Origin: Colocasia esculenta
Taxonomy: Eukaryota > Streptophyta > Magnoliopsida > Alismatales > Araceae
Direction of reading: 5' to 3'
DNA length: 64,000 nucleotides
Assembly: GCA_014218235.1 (NCBI GenBank)
Contig: CM024760.1
Coordinates: 72,542,961-72,606,960, forward strand
In this document: one piece after another, positions 1 to 9,660 of the stretch
Position numbering within the stretch: position 1 is the stretch's first letter
Layout of the letters: every line of letters starts with the position of its first letter
Position numbers and translations under genes: made by a program
Notes under the pieces: generated by a model
Databases searched by the model: none
Seen by the model: the letters and a program-made list of their open reading frames with translations, nothing else
What the model was told of the DNA's origin: nothing

Positions 1-1025
1 TAGCTGGTCATACCTAGGAAACTTCTAATCTCTGTGACAGTAGTGGGTTTCCCCCACTTTTGAATAGCCTCAATTTTTGAAGGATCCACAGAAATATCTT
101 CCTTCGAGATAACATGTCCCAAAAAGGCTACATTTTCTAACTAGAATTCACACTTGCTCAGCTTGGCATATAACTTATGTTCTCTTAATGTTTGTAAGGT
201 AATCCTTAAATGAGTCTCATGCTCTTCCTTATTCTGAGAATATATCAATATATCATCAATGAACACTACTATAAACTGATCTAGATAAGGTCTAAATATA
301 TTATTCATTAGCTGCATAAAAACTGTTGGAGCATTTGTCAATCCGAAAGGCATGACCACAAATTCATAATGTCCATATCTGCTCCTGAAAGTTGTCTTAT
401 GAATATCTTCCTCTTTTATCCTTAATTGATGATATCCTGATCTCAAATCAATCTTGGAAAAGTATTGTGCTCTAGCTAATTGGTCGAATAAGTCGTCAAT
501 CCTTGGTAAAGGATATTTATTCTTAACTGTCAACTGGTTCAGCTGTCTGTAGTCTATACATAATCTTAATGATCCATCTTTCTTCTTTACAAATAAGACT
601 GGTGCTCCCCAGGGTGAAGTGCTTGGTCTGATAAACCCTTTTTCCAATAGTTCAGTCAATTGTTTCTTTAATTCCTTCATTTCTGCTAAAGACATTCTAT
701 AAGGTGTCTTGGAAACTGGGGCAACTCCTGGAATTAGCTCTATGGAAAAGCTTACTTCCCGTTCAGGGGGCAAACCTGGTAAATCTATGGGGAACATGTC
801 TGAAAACTCTCTCATCACTGGAATCTTTTCAAGTTCAGGATTTGGGGAATTTTCTACCACTACTGAAGCTAAATAAGCTATGCAACCCTTTTGTAGACGT
901 TTCTGGGCTCGAAGGGAAGATATAAGAATTGTAGGTTGAGATTTATGTGTAATAGGAAAAATTACAGGGAGTATATCCTTTTCTATAAAGGTGAGTTGTT
1001 TTAAACCGGCAGTCCAAATTGACAT
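1..1025 (-). pseudogene. pol: Reverse transcriptase of element A (broken, runs off the left edge)
   Basis: The RT fingers and palm are readable: WGAPVLFVKKKDGSLRLCID, the NKYPLPRIDDLFDQL motif, FSKIDLRSGYHQLRI, MPFGLTNAPTVFMQLMN, and the catalytic FIDDILIYS with its two aspartates. It would copy element RNA into cDNA. The frame starting at 1025 is fused to the protease frame by a frameshift near 990. It stops at 139-141, where KCEF is followed by TAG in place of the usual Trp codon. Beyond that stop the same frame continues to position 1 (LENVAFLGHVISKEDI and onward), so the stop is a point lesion and not the domain end. Confidence 0.88.
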
Positions 1026-2199
1026 GATATTGTGACAGCCAATCAGCTCCCAATATTACATCGCACCTATCCATGTCAAGGCAAATTAAATCTACTGGAA
1101 AGTTCTGGTTGTTAATGAGTATTTCACTGGATGGACAATAGAAATCGAGATTTATTCCAGAACTAATGGGGGTTGATATGTTTATTCCAGTAGGTAGGGC
1201 GGTTGGCTTTGACTTCAAGGTGTTGACAAAGGCCCAAGAAATGAATGAATGTGTAGCTCCAGAATCAAATAGAACAAAAGCGGGTTTAGAGTGGATGATG
1301 AGAGTACCTTCGATGATTCCCCCTTCTTGATTCTCGTCTGTCATTCCCAGAGCTTGTAATCTTCCTGGTTTCCTATTAATTCTTTGGGGTGCATTTGACT
1401 GGCCTTGAAGTTGTGGGCAAGCCGGGATGCAGTGTTCACGACTTCCACATTTCAAACAGGCACCTAACTTCTTCCAGCATTCATCTACTATGTGTCCCAC
1501 TTTTTGGCAATGAGTACATGTCACCTTTTCTACCTCAAAATTATCATCGAACTGCTTTGGCTTCTTGGGTGCTTGTGTAATACTTCTGCCCTCATTCTTC
1601 CTCTTGTTATTGCTAGACTTAACTATCCCAGAAGTAGAAGTCGAATTCCTTTTCTTGTCTTCAAACTTGCTCCAAATTTTGTTTGTCATATCGGTTGCAC
1701 ATTCTAAAGCTAAAGCCCTTCTTACCATATCTGAATAAGTAGAGATTAGCAGTGGGGCCAATTGAGTAATATAACTAGGCTTCAGTCCGTTCAGAAATCT
1801 TCTGGCTTTCAACTTCTCAGTGGCAACCAAATGTAGAGCATATCTATATAATCTAGCAAATTGAGATTCATATTCTGTTACTGTCAAATTCCTCTGTTTC
1901 AGGTTGATAAATTCAATAACCTTCGTCTCTCTATTCTCCTCTGAGAAATACTGATTATTGAAAAGTTCCACAAATTCCACCCAAGTGATGCTTCTCTCAG
2001 CCATAGTGACCTCAATGGCCTCCCACCAGGCCCTTGCATCTTTTTCTAATTGAAAGGTAGCTAACATGATTTTATCCTCTTCTGGGCAATGAGTTACCTT
2101 GAAAATTCTTTCTATTTGCTTTATCCAGTTTTCTGCCTCATCCGGGTTTGGATTGCCAACATACTTTGGAGGATTCATGCTTCTAAAATTCTTGTACAT
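943..2199 (-). CDS. gag-pro: Gag-protease polyprotein of element A
   Basis: About 418 residues. The N-terminal two thirds is the capsid-like retrotransposon gag domain, with the family motif around residues 55-60 (ARAWWEA) and the YRYA and RRFLNGLKP signatures near residues 123-145. Two CCHC-type zinc knuckles follow (CTHCQKVGHIVDEC near residue 228, and CLKCGSREHCIPAC). The aspartic protease is at the C-terminal end, with catalytic DSGATHSFIS near residue 312 and ILGADWLSQYHVNLDC further on. The protein packages element RNA and cleaves the polyprotein in cytoplasmic particles. The start used is the first Met of this frame, 214 nt downstream of the PBS. The frame shifts near 990 before entering RT. 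Confidence 0.9.
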   Translation of the reverse strand: MYKNFRSMNPPKYVGNPNPDEAENWIKQIERIFKVTHCPEEDKIMLATFQLEKDARAWWEAIEVTMAERSITWVEFVELFNNQYFSEENRETKVIEFINLKQRNLTVTEYESQFARLYRYALHLVATEKLKARRFLNGLKPSYITQLAPLLISTYSDMVRRALALECATDMTNKIWSKFEDKKRNSTSTSGIVKSSNNKRKNEGRSITQAPKKPKQFDDNFEVEKVTCTHCQKVGHIVDECWKKLGACLKCGSREHCIPACPQLQGQSNAPQRINRKPGRLQALGMTDENQEGGIIEGTLIIHSKPAFVLFDSGATHSFISWAFVNTLKSKPTALPTGINISTPISSGINLDFYCPSSEILINNQNFPVDLICLDMDRCDVILGADWLSQYHVNLDCRFKTTHLYRKGYTPCNFSYYT

Positions 2200-2412
2200 C
2201 TCTCCATTATTTTGGTGATTTCCCTATTGTGCAACTATACCAAGTGCTGGAGAAAACACATGTATTACACATAACCTTTAATCAAATGAAATTGCATCTT
2301 ATAGAACTAATATAACTGAATCTTTTTCCCAATTTCCTTTTCTACCCACCTCACCGGTTAGTTATTGATTGTTGGAGTCTACTAATCCTAAGACTATAAG
2401 GCTCCAAAACCA

Positions 2413-2425
2413 GGCTCTGATACCA
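2413..2425 (-). other. Primer-binding site of element A
   Basis: The minus strand reads TGGTATCAGAGCC, the standard plant PBS complementary to the 3' end of initiator Met-tRNA. It lies 7 nt downstream of the 5' LTR end at 2433. Confidence 0.9.
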
Positions 2426-3254
2426 CTAAATCTGTCATGTCCCAATAGCAGCGGAAATATCGAGGCGTAACAGATTAAAACGATAACTAACGAAACATTT
2501 ATTACAATATATAAGTTGGCATAATGCCTGAGAGTCTCGAGATACATGAAAAACTACAAAACTCATTAGGACATCTAGGACATACTAAACATGACATGGC
2601 TAACTAAACTTTATTACAATAAGTAGAGGGTCTCTCGGCGCACAACCGTGCCCGCTATGTTCAATCTTGATTGTCAACTGAAAAATGTTGAGAATATAGG
2701 GATGAGCAAAACTTGCCCAGTAGATTCCTTTAAGTTAAATTCAATCACTAGCAGTATGCAAGACAAGTGGAAGTTTTAAAATAGCATAACGAGAAAATGA
2801 GGATTTAGAATAACGCAAGGATTCATGTATCACGGTATAAAAGAATTAACGCTACTAATTTCAGATCTCAAAGTGTATAACACATAAACAAGTAAATTGA
2901 ATAAAGAGCACGATCACTACTTTTGTCCAGATGAAATCCAAGTTTACCACTGAACACTTCCATAACAATTACTTTTCAGGAATTTTGAACTATCAGCCAG
3001 ATGCTATAAACACTTCACTTATGGTGTACGCCAAGCACCAGGCCATCACTCTCCATACGGTACCGCTAGGCACTACAAGTATTCAGGATCTTCTCGGGAC
3101 TAGACCATAGCCCCCTAACCGGCATAAACTTCACTTTTGAGTTCACGATTTCAATGTAGCGAGCTGACAACTCAGAATCCGCAGTAATATGAGATAGTCC
3201 AGTAATATATTTCAATATAATGTGGGATTCTGAGAATCATTCCAGATGAAAAAA

Positions 3255-3660
3255 TAAATCAATAGTATTTCGGCATAGAGAGAGATTTTGAGCATTTTGG
3301 CGTAAAAAGAGATCTTGAGAAATCAAACGGACAACATTCCGGCGTAACAGAAGATCTTAAGAAATCAAACGAACAGCATTTCGGCGTGGATGGAAATCCC
3401 GAGAAAACCAACTGACAGAGTTCTGACATAAGAAGGGTTTCGAGAAAACATACCGGTAAATTCTCGTCATAAAGAAGGGTTTTGAGTAAACAAACCAACA
3501 TGGAGAGGGATTTTGAGAAGATGAATTGGCAGCATTTCGACGTCGCGAGAGATTCCGAGAAATCAAATCGGCCGCACTTCGGCGTAACGCGAGATTCCGA
3601 GAAAATGAACCGACCGCGTTTCGACGTAGCGAAGGATTGGAAGAACACAAAAAGTAGCAC
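3255..3660. repeat. Degenerate ~57-bp tandem repeats inside the LTR of A
   Basis: About seven units, each with a purine block (GAGATTCCGAGAAATCAAA or similar) followed by GGC(A/C)GCATTTCGGCGT. They create spurious open frames with repeating Ser-Arg-Asn or Phe-Ser-Glu peptides on the minus strand. The related LTR fragment has a matching series at about 23930-24370. Confidence 0.75.
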
Positions 3661-3824
3661 TTTCACTTGCTAGGGATTTGGAACTAACTTAAAAGAACCT
3701 ACCTATAGGCAGAACTTCGGGACGGGCACTCCTTCTCTTCTCTTCTCTCTTCTCTTCTACTTGACCCTACTTGGAGCTTGGAGGAGATGGATGGAATGGA
3801 GGAAGCGGAATGGAGAGGGGGTGG

Positions 3825-3832
3825 TATTTATA
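3825..3832 (-). promoter_or_regulatory. TATA box of the LTR promoter of A
   Basis: TATAAATA on the minus strand, in a purine/pyrimidine-skewed context also found in the related LTR at 24533-24541. It marks the probable U3/R promoter driving element A leftward. Confidence 0.7.
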
Positions 3833-3874
3833 GGGGAGAGGAGAGAGAGGGGCACCCCTTTGGCCCTCAAGGAT

Positions 3875-4020
3875 GAGGACATGTGTCCTCAGAGGTGGCA
3901 CAATCCTGGGTTGCCTTCCCCTGGATGTGGGACAAGTGTCCCTTGGGGATAAGGATCACTTAGATGTGGGACAAGTGTCCCTAGGGGATAAGCATCCCCT
4001 AGATGTGGGACAAGTGTCCC
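3875..4020. promoter_or_regulatory. Palindrome cluster upstream of the LTR promoter of A
   Basis: GGGACAAGTGTCCC occurs at 3929-3942, 3968-3981 and 4007-4020, exactly 39 bp apart. A related palindrome (GAGGACATGTGTCCTC) is at 3875-3890. The cluster lies about 45-195 bp upstream of the minus-strand TATA box. The related LTR D has one copy of each palindrome (about 24591 and 24646). Confidence 0.8.
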
Positions 4021-4521
4021 CTAACTTTTGTGTCTTTAGTATTTTCACCCTTGACTTTTAGAAATTAGGGATATGTCCATTCCTAACCCATGATTGGCCA
4101 TTCAGGCCCTGAATGATCTTCGATTGAGAATCTGAATGTGTCTCTGTGGGTCGGTAGAAATTACATCAGGTTCCCTAGAAAAATTAACATTTGTATGAAA
4201 ACCTCATATTTTTATAATTGTAGATATGCCCTTCCTATTTTTGTTTATACTTTTTCTTCTTATTTTATTCTGGGCTTAGTGTGAATAGGGATATATCCAT
4301 ATCTTTAACCTCTACCAATATACTTACCTTTAGTAGTATCATTTACTCTTACCATTTACCTTTAGTAATATCCTTTACCAATAATAGTATCCTTTAACAC
4401 ATTTTCAGACCAGCCTTAGATAGATCCGGATTTGCTTAATCTCTTCATCTGCTCAAAAACTACATTATGTTTTCCCGACCGTTTCTCACTTATTTATCAT
4501 TTTATACTTTGGGGTATTACA

Positions 4522-5054
4522 GCCACATCCACTACCTTGTTGCCACAGAGCTTCGTCTTCACCGCTGCAAATCTCTCATGCTGCTCTGCTGTGAGGAACG
4601 CAATGTCGTAGCCGCCAACAGTGCCGGAAACCCCAAAAGCCGCCATGGATTTGAACGAGGAAGGGTTCTGGAGGATCGTGGGAAGGAGTAGAACGAAGCC
4701 CTCAAGAGATTTTGGCGCGAATAGAGGGATTCTTTCGAAATCACACAGAGAGGATGCCGGAGTCGATAGGGTTTATCGTTACAGGCGAGTCGAAAGAGAT
4801 GAGAGAGAAAGATGGAATCGGTTTGGCATAGATTATGGGATTAAAAGCGAAAGTTAAAGTTGCTTTTGAAAAGACATCAATAAATGCGGAAAACGACAAA
4901 AGGAGACGATTTTGCAAGAGATAAAGACATTTGAAATAACGAATCGTCAGAGTAATTTATGACGCAAGCAATAAAGGGATTTTCTTAATTCCATGGGAGA
5001 GAATAAGCATTATTCTGAAAGATTTATTATTTCAGTCACACGCAGAAAAATCTA
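4522..5054 (-). other. Unassigned stretch with possible truncated first exon
   Basis: Between the LTR of A and the end of the pol gene of B. On the minus strand an ATG at 4646-4644 opens a frame that reads MAAFGVSGTVGGYDIAF and continues through FLTAEQHERFAAVK to 4522, where the LTR of A cuts it. The 400 bp before it resembles a leader (A/T-rich, then C/T-rich). The AEQHERF block faintly recalls N-termini of plant transposon-associated gag-like proteins; it could equally be a host exon or an extra reading frame downstream of pol in B. No PPT or 3' LTR of B is found here. Confidence 0.35.
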
Positions 5055-5677
5055 TTACAAATTATACATGCCTAATTTCCTTCTAAGAGATGTAAATCTC
5101 TCTTCAGGTAAGGCTTTTGTAAAGATGTCTACCAACTGATTTAAAGTATCTATAAAAGAAATGTTTATATTTCCATTAGCTACATGATCTCTAATAAAAT
5201 GATATCTAACCTCTATATGCTTCGTCCTGGAGTGCTGAACTGGATTTTTGGTGAGATTTATTGCACCGGTGTTGTCGCACAGCAATGGAATGGTCTTGAT
5301 GTGCAGTCCATAATACTCAAGTTGTTGTTTTATCCATAGGAGTTGTGTGCAACAGCTTCCAGCAGCCACGTACTCAACTTCAGCTGTTGATAGTGCTACT
5401 GAATTTTGTTTCTTTGAGGACCATGAAATCAGGCATCCTGCAAGAAATTGACAACTACCACTGGTGCTTTTTCTATCTACCTTGCATCCAGCATAATCAG
5501 CATCAGAATATTCAATTAAACTAGTTTCGCATGATTTTGGATACCATAAGCCTAGATCATGAGTTCTAGCTAGATATCTAAAGATCTTTTTAACAAATGT
5601 TAAATGAGATTCCTTAGGATCAGCCTGATACCTTGCACACATGCATACACTAAATAAAATATCAGGTCTACTAGCAG
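5055..5677 (-). CDS. pol: RT C-terminal part and RNase H of element B
   Basis: Carries TASRPDILFSVCMCARYQAD at the RT/RNase H connection, then the Copia RNase H: YSDADYAGC, STSGSCQFLAGCLISW, STAEVEYVAA, and C-terminal HIEVRYHFIRDHV with DIFTKALP. It degrades RNA in RNA-DNA hybrids during cDNA synthesis. The frame is continuous from the L1 insertion point to the stop at 5055, which matches the normal pol terminus of the family, so this end is complete. Confidence 0.92.
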
Positions 5678-6651
5678 TTTTTTTTTTTTTTGGTAATAGA
5701 GGTCCTCAAGGCCTCAAACTAGGAGAGTGCACCCTCCCCCAGCGGGGAGAATGTTCTCACTTCACCAGTGAGGGCTACCTGGGCCAAAACTATTATAAAG
5801 ATTAATATGAATACAAGAGCACAGGGGCATACCCTAGCTAACCTAGCCTAAAATTAGGAACTCCAGACTAGTCCAGAGTAAGAGGACCTTTACATTCACG
5901 AGGTAAAGCAGTAGAAGAAAAGAAAATTAGATTACTAACAATCTTACAAGCAACATTAGCCAAAGCATCAGCAACCTGATTAGCTTGTCTATAAGTGTGA
6001 ACCACCTTGACATGTGAATTATGATTGTAAGAGCAAGCTTCACGCCACCAGTGCAGACAGTCCCAAGAAGGAGATTTGTTGGAAATGATGGAGTTGACAA
6101 GAGTGTCCGAATCTGAGCAAATCAAGGACAACGGGAAACCATATTCAGACGCCAGTCAAAGACCATCGCAAAGGGTGCGCACCTCAGCCACCAAACTACC
6201 ACCAAAACCATAATAGTGAGCAAAATCCAACAGAAGATTACCCAAACTGTCCCTGATACACCCGCCTCCCCCACAAATACCCGGGTTCCCCTTACTGGCC
6301 CCATCAACATTAAGAACCAAACCAGTGTCGGGCAGGATCCACCTGACGAACTTGAAAGACCTCACTTTGATTGTAGGAAATAAACCAAAAGACTGGAGAT
6401 CCTTGAGGTGCTTATCAGAAGAGAAGCTCTTAAAAACCAGCATCTCAAGGGACGAAGAGACCATGTAGCGAATATTATGAACAATACGATTAACTGAAGG
6501 TCGCTTTCCCTCAAACCTCATGAGACAACGAGCACGCCAGATTTCCCATATAACCAGCATGGAAGAATACAGGGAGGTAAAGCCATAAGGTGTGGAAGGA
6601 TTGCATTGGCATAAGATCTGCCAAAGGCGGGTCGTTATGTTGGCATAGCAT
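5678..6651 (-). mobile_element. L1: 5'-truncated plant LINE inserted in pol of B
   Basis: A 14-T run at 5678-5691 (poly-A tail on the minus strand) is followed by a 3' UTR and a broken RNase H domain. The flanking Copia frame reads RGMIGSLLY on one side and TASRPDIL on the other, so the insertion point falls within the conserved RT motif. I found no target-site duplication. Its 3' end matches LINE L2 at 25047, so the two belong to one family. Confidence 0.88.
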
Positions 6652-6656
6652 GACAC
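5868..6656 (-). pseudogene. RNase H domain of LINE L1 (truncated)
   Basis: Two overlapping frames, 6656-6156 and 6131-5868. The first carries the pre-RNase H linker (SSMLVIWEIWRARC) and the RNase H start: LNVDGASKGNPGICGGGGCI (catalytic Asp in VDG), followed by the Glu region LVAEVRTLCDGL. The second carries SLICSDSDTLVNSI and QANQVADALAN with the final catalytic Asp. A frameshift or stop near 6140 separates them. The upstream RT and endonuclease are absent through 5' truncation. Confidence 0.85.
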
Positions 6657-7338
6657 GTTAATAAAGTAATGATCCTATCATACCTCTGTAAAGTTTTTGA
6701 TCTACTTTCTTACCATCTTTATCACTGTCTAACCTTGTAGATGTGCTCATTAGTGTGGACAGTGGCTTTACATTGTCAAATCCAAATTTCTTTAATAATT
6801 CCTTGGTGTATTTTGCTTGGCAGATATGTATGACTTCTTTGCCTTGCTTGATTTGAAGTCCAAGGAAATAATTGAATTCCCCCATCATACTCATTTCGAA
6901 TTCTCCCTACATAAGGTTTTCAAAGTACTTGCACAGATATTCATCAGTAGATCCGAATATTATATCATCCACATAGATTTGCACAAGCAATATATTTTTG
7001 ACTTTTGACTTAAAAAATAAAGTGCTATCTACCTGTCCTCTGATAAAACCATGGTTTAATAGAAATGCATTAAGCCTTTCATACCATGCTCTAGGTGCTT
7101 GCTTTAAACCATATAGTGCTTTATGCAATTTAAAAACATGATTTGGAAATTCTTCATCATCAAAACCAGGAGGTTGTTCTACATAGACTTCCTCTTTTAT
7201 ATAGCCATTTAAAAATGTAGATTTTACATCCATTTGAAAAAGCTTTAAATCTAATGCAGATGCATATGCAAGTAAAATTCTAATAGCCTCTAGTCTAGGT
7301 ACTGGTGCATAGGTTTCATCGAAATCTATGCCTTTCTC
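6652..7338 (-). pseudogene. pol: Reverse transcriptase core of element B
   Basis: Segment 7233-6907 holds MDVKSTFLNGYIKEEVYVEQ, PPGFDDEEFPNHVFKLHKAL, YGLKQAPRAWYERL and catalytic YVDDIIFGST. Segment 6894-6658 holds MGEFNYFLGLQIKQ and the KLYRGMIGSLLY motif up to L1. A stop at 6904-6906 separates them, and another stop near 7338 separates this block from the integrase frame. All RT motifs are present in order, so only point lesions and L1 prevent expression. Confidence 0.9.
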
Positions 7339-8676
7339 TTAGGAATAGCCTTGAGCAACCAGTCTAGCCTTCTTTCTAGTGATAACATCAGTTTCATCCA
7401 ATTTGTTTCTGAATACCCATTTGGTGCCAATAACAGGATGATCTGATGGTCTCGGAACAAGGGACCAAACTTGGTTTCTCTTGAACTGATTAAGTTCATC
7501 TTGCATGGCTAAAGTCCAAGATTCATCAGACAGTGTTTCATTGACTGTCTTTGGCTCAATTTGAGAAACAAATGCTAAGTAATCACATGGAATAACATTA
7601 CCTCTTGTTCTTACCACAACAGATGGATCTCCAATGATGTTGTCTCTTGGATGATCCTTCTTGTATCTCCATTCCTTTAGAAGATCATTATGAGATATTT
7701 CTTTCTGCTGCAATTCTTCCAAGGGTAGATCTTCATTATCCTTGATAGATGTGTCTTTCAGTTTCTTGGATAATTTTTCTGCATCATCATCATCACTATC
7801 TACTTCCTTTCTCAAGGAAGGGTTAGATTCATCAAAAATAACATGGACAATTTGCTCAATTAATAAACTTTGTTTATTAAAGACTCTATAACCTTTAGGT
7901 TTAGAAGCATACCCCATGAATATTCCTTCATCAGATTTGGAATCTAACTTACCAATATCTCTCTTACCATTATTATGGATGAAGCAAGGGCATCCGAACG
8001 TCCTGAAGTGACTGATCTTGGGCTTCTTTCGCTTGTAAAGTTCATACGTTGTCTTCTTCAAGATTGGCTTGATCATCACTCTATTTATTATGTAACATGC
8101 TGTGTTGATTGCTTCAGCCCAGAAATATCTAAGAAGATTGTATTTTGATAACATAGTTCTGGCCATATCCAATAATGTCCTATTCTTCCTCTCAGCTACT
8201 CCATTCTGTTGTGGTGTCCTTGGTGCTGAGAAGTTATGCTCAATTCCTTGATCATCACAGAATTCTGTAAATTTTTCATTTTGAAATTCTCCTCCATGAT
8301 CTGATCGAATACTTATTATACTGAACTTCTTGTCCTTCTGAATTTTCTTACTAAACTTAACAAAACTATCAAAGGTGTCATCTTTATGTTCTAAGAAAGA
8401 TACCCATGTGAATCTTGAATAGTCATCCACTATTACAAATCCAAAAGTCTTTCCTCTAAGGCTGGTGGTTCTCATCGGCCCAAATAAATCCATATGCAGT
8501 AGCTCTAATGGTTTGGAGGAGGTTACTACTGTCTTTGACTTGAAAGATGATTTTGTGTGTTTCCCTTTTGCACAAGGTTCACACACACCTTCTATTTTTG
8601 AGCTTATTTTAGGCAAACCTTCCACTAGATTTCGCTTGATCAATTTTCTGATTCCATCCAAACTGCAGTGACCCAA
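7339..8676 (-). CDS. pol: Integrase and start of RT of element B
   Basis: Begins within the GAG-pre-integrase H2C2 finger (LGHCSLDGIRKL ... CEPCAKGKHTKSSF). The integrase core follows with the DDE residues: HMDLFGPM, RSDHGGEFQNEKF and PQQNGVAERKNRTLLD. A C-terminal Copia block (FGCPCFIHNNGKRDIGKLD, then GIFMGYASKPKGYRVF) and an acidic linker come next. The RT opening is at the end (WTLAMQDELNQFKRNQVW, GTKWVFRNKLDE). It joins cDNA into chromosomal DNA. The upstream boundary is a stop replacing Trp in the conserved LWH motif. Confidence 0.93.
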   Translation of the reverse strand: MGHCSLDGIRKLIKRNLVEGLPKISSKIEGVCEPCAKGKHTKSSFKSKTVVTSSKPLELLHMDLFGPMRTTSLRGKTFGFVIVDDYSRFTWVSFLEHKDDTFDSFVKFSKKIQKDKKFSIISIRSDHGGEFQNEKFTEFCDDQGIEHNFSAPRTPQQNGVAERKNRTLLDMARTMLSKYNLLRYFWAEAINTACYIINRVMIKPILKKTTYELYKRKKPKISHFRTFGCPCFIHNNGKRDIGKLDSKSDEGIFMGYASKPKGYRVFNKQSLLIEQIVHVIFDESNPSLRKEVDSDDDDAEKLSKKLKDTSIKDNEDLPLEELQQKEISHNDLLKEWRYKKDHPRDNIIGDPSVVVRTRGNVIPCDYLAFVSQIEPKTVNETLSDESWTLAMQDELNQFKRNQVWSLVPRPSDHPVIGTKWVFRNKLDETDVITRKKARLVAQGYS

Positions 8677-8685
8677 TGTTCTGTG

Positions 8686-9108
8686 TCATAGTTCAGCTGA
8701 TTGATCTTTATTTGTTGCAAGGCATACATCCTGATCTTTTAATTCTTCTAGGTGCAGTACGTATAGGTTCTTCTCTCTGCATACTTCGAATACTGTTACA
8801 CCATCTTTCATAATTACGCACTTTGACTCTTGAAACCTGATTTGGTGACCCTTGTCACACAGCTGGCTGATACTGATCAATTTGTGCTTAAGACTTTTAA
8901 CGCATAACACATCTTCTATAAGAATTCTGCCTTGAGTTTCTATCGAACCACAGCCGATCATTGTACCTTTTCCATTGTCACCATAAGTCACTGTGCCTTC
9001 TTCATCTTTGATGTGCGAGAATAGCTTTCTATTGCCTGTCATGTGCCTTGAGCACCCACTGTCTAGGTACCACTTTGATGCTCTAAGGCTTCCCTGTAAT
9101 GAAAACAC
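8686..9108 (-). CDS. pol: Aspartic protease and GAG-pre-integrase region of element B
   Basis: Starts near the gag-pol junction. KWYLDSGCSRHMTG contains the protease catalytic Asp, and GTVTYGDNGKGTMIGCG and LKHKLISISQLCDKG are the Copia protease flap and GAG-pre-integrase signatures. It ends in SAEL followed by TGA at 8686, where relatives have a Trp codon, and the reading frame continues into the integrase. The stop is therefore a single-base lesion. Confidence 0.9.
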   Translation of the reverse strand: MFSLQGSLRASKWYLDSGCSRHMTGNRKLFSHIKDEEGTVTYGDNGKGTMIGCGSIETQGRILIEDVLCVKSLKHKLISISQLCDKGHQIRFQESKCVIMKDGVTVFEVCREKNLYVLHLEELKDQDVCLATNKDQSAEL

Positions 9109-9583
9109 TAAGATTTAGGTACCCAAGTTTTTTGGGTCCTTGATGGTTAGTTTCTTCATTTTTCCTTTTAGGAATCCATTTTAGGTGTTTTATCGTACAG
9201 AATGTTCTGGTATGTCCTAATTTATTACAATGACTACAGCAAGATATTCTACTTATTTTTTCAGTTGGGATGTACTTAAGGTTGGATTTATATTCAATAT
9301 TTTGTTCAACTACAAATTTTGGTGTTGGATAGATTTTAGGATGGATTATTGTTTCTTCATTATCTGGTGGAGTATATCCTAAACCATGCTTCTTCTTTCC
9401 TGATCTTCTAGCTCCTTTTAATATTAAAGTTGATTTACCATTTGTAAACGTTTCTATTGTATTGGTTAAATATTCATTTTCCTTAGCTAGTGTATCAACT
9501 TCCTTTTTAAGTTTATTTAAAGTCTCCTGATTTTCCAGAATTGTTATTTGTTCATTTTTCACTTTTAGATCTTCATATAACAA
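9083..9583 (-). CDS. gag: Gag C-terminal coiled coil and second zinc finger of element B
   Basis: Heptad-rich, Lys/Glu/Leu-rich segment followed by SCCSHCNKLGHTRTFCTIKH, a CCHC knuckle, and a terminal block ending GPKKLGYLNLSVF. The same arrangement is in element C (CCSHCNKLGHTLNTC) at 19139-19190, which confirms these two as one lineage. It overlaps the protease frame by 26 nt, so a frameshift lies near the gag-pol boundary. Confidence 0.85.
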   Translation of the reverse strand: MLYEDLKVKNEQITILENQETLNKLKKEVDTLAKENEYLTNTIETFTNGKSTLILKGARRSGKKKHGLGYTPPDNEETIIHPKIYPTPKFVVEQNIEYKSNLKYIPTEKISRISCCSHCNKLGHTRTFCTIKHLKWIPKRKNEETNHQGPKKLGYLNLSVFITGKP

Positions 9584-9660
9584 TTCATTTCTCCTTTTTA
9601 GTTCGGAAATTTAATTTTCTAATTGCTCATTTTCAGATTTTAAATCTAAGTTGGTAATTT

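Larger units (their letters stand above)
1..4521 (-). mobile_element. Element A: partial Tekay-like Ty3/Gypsy retrotransposon
   Basis: The order on the minus strand is 5' LTR (4521 to 2433), primer-binding site, gag with zinc knuckles, aspartic protease and reverse transcriptase, running off the left edge. RNase H, integrase and the 3' LTR are outside the window. The LTR begins TGTAATACCCC and ends GGGACATGACA on the minus strand; a solo LTR at 14457-18255 ends almost identically (GGGACGTGACA). The coding part is broken by at least one frameshift between protease and RT and by a TGG-to-TAG change near 140, so it is defective. The Tekay assignment rests on LTR ends, gag style and domain order; another chromovirus clade is possible. 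Confidence 0.85.
2426..4521 (-). repeat. 5' LTR of element A (LTR proper 2433-4521)
   Basis: About 2.09 kb, flanked internally by the PBS. It starts TGTAATACC and ends ATGACA on the minus strand. It is homologous to the LTR fragment at 22923-29060: both share the CTCTCCATACGGTACC-like block, the 57-bp repeats, the TATA region and the terminal TATACTTTGGGGTATTACA stretch. Outside it, the flank reads GCCAC; the partner TSD is beyond the window. Confidence 0.85.

Noticed and set aside
3259..3666. 135-codon minus-strand frame
   Set aside because: Translation of the 57-bp LTR tandem repeats; a second frame is open over the same DNA.
5678..6651. Target-site duplication for LINE L1
   Set aside because: The flanks (GTTAATAAAG and CTAGCAG) share no repeat longer than chance; the insertion seems to lack a TSD or has lost a few bases.
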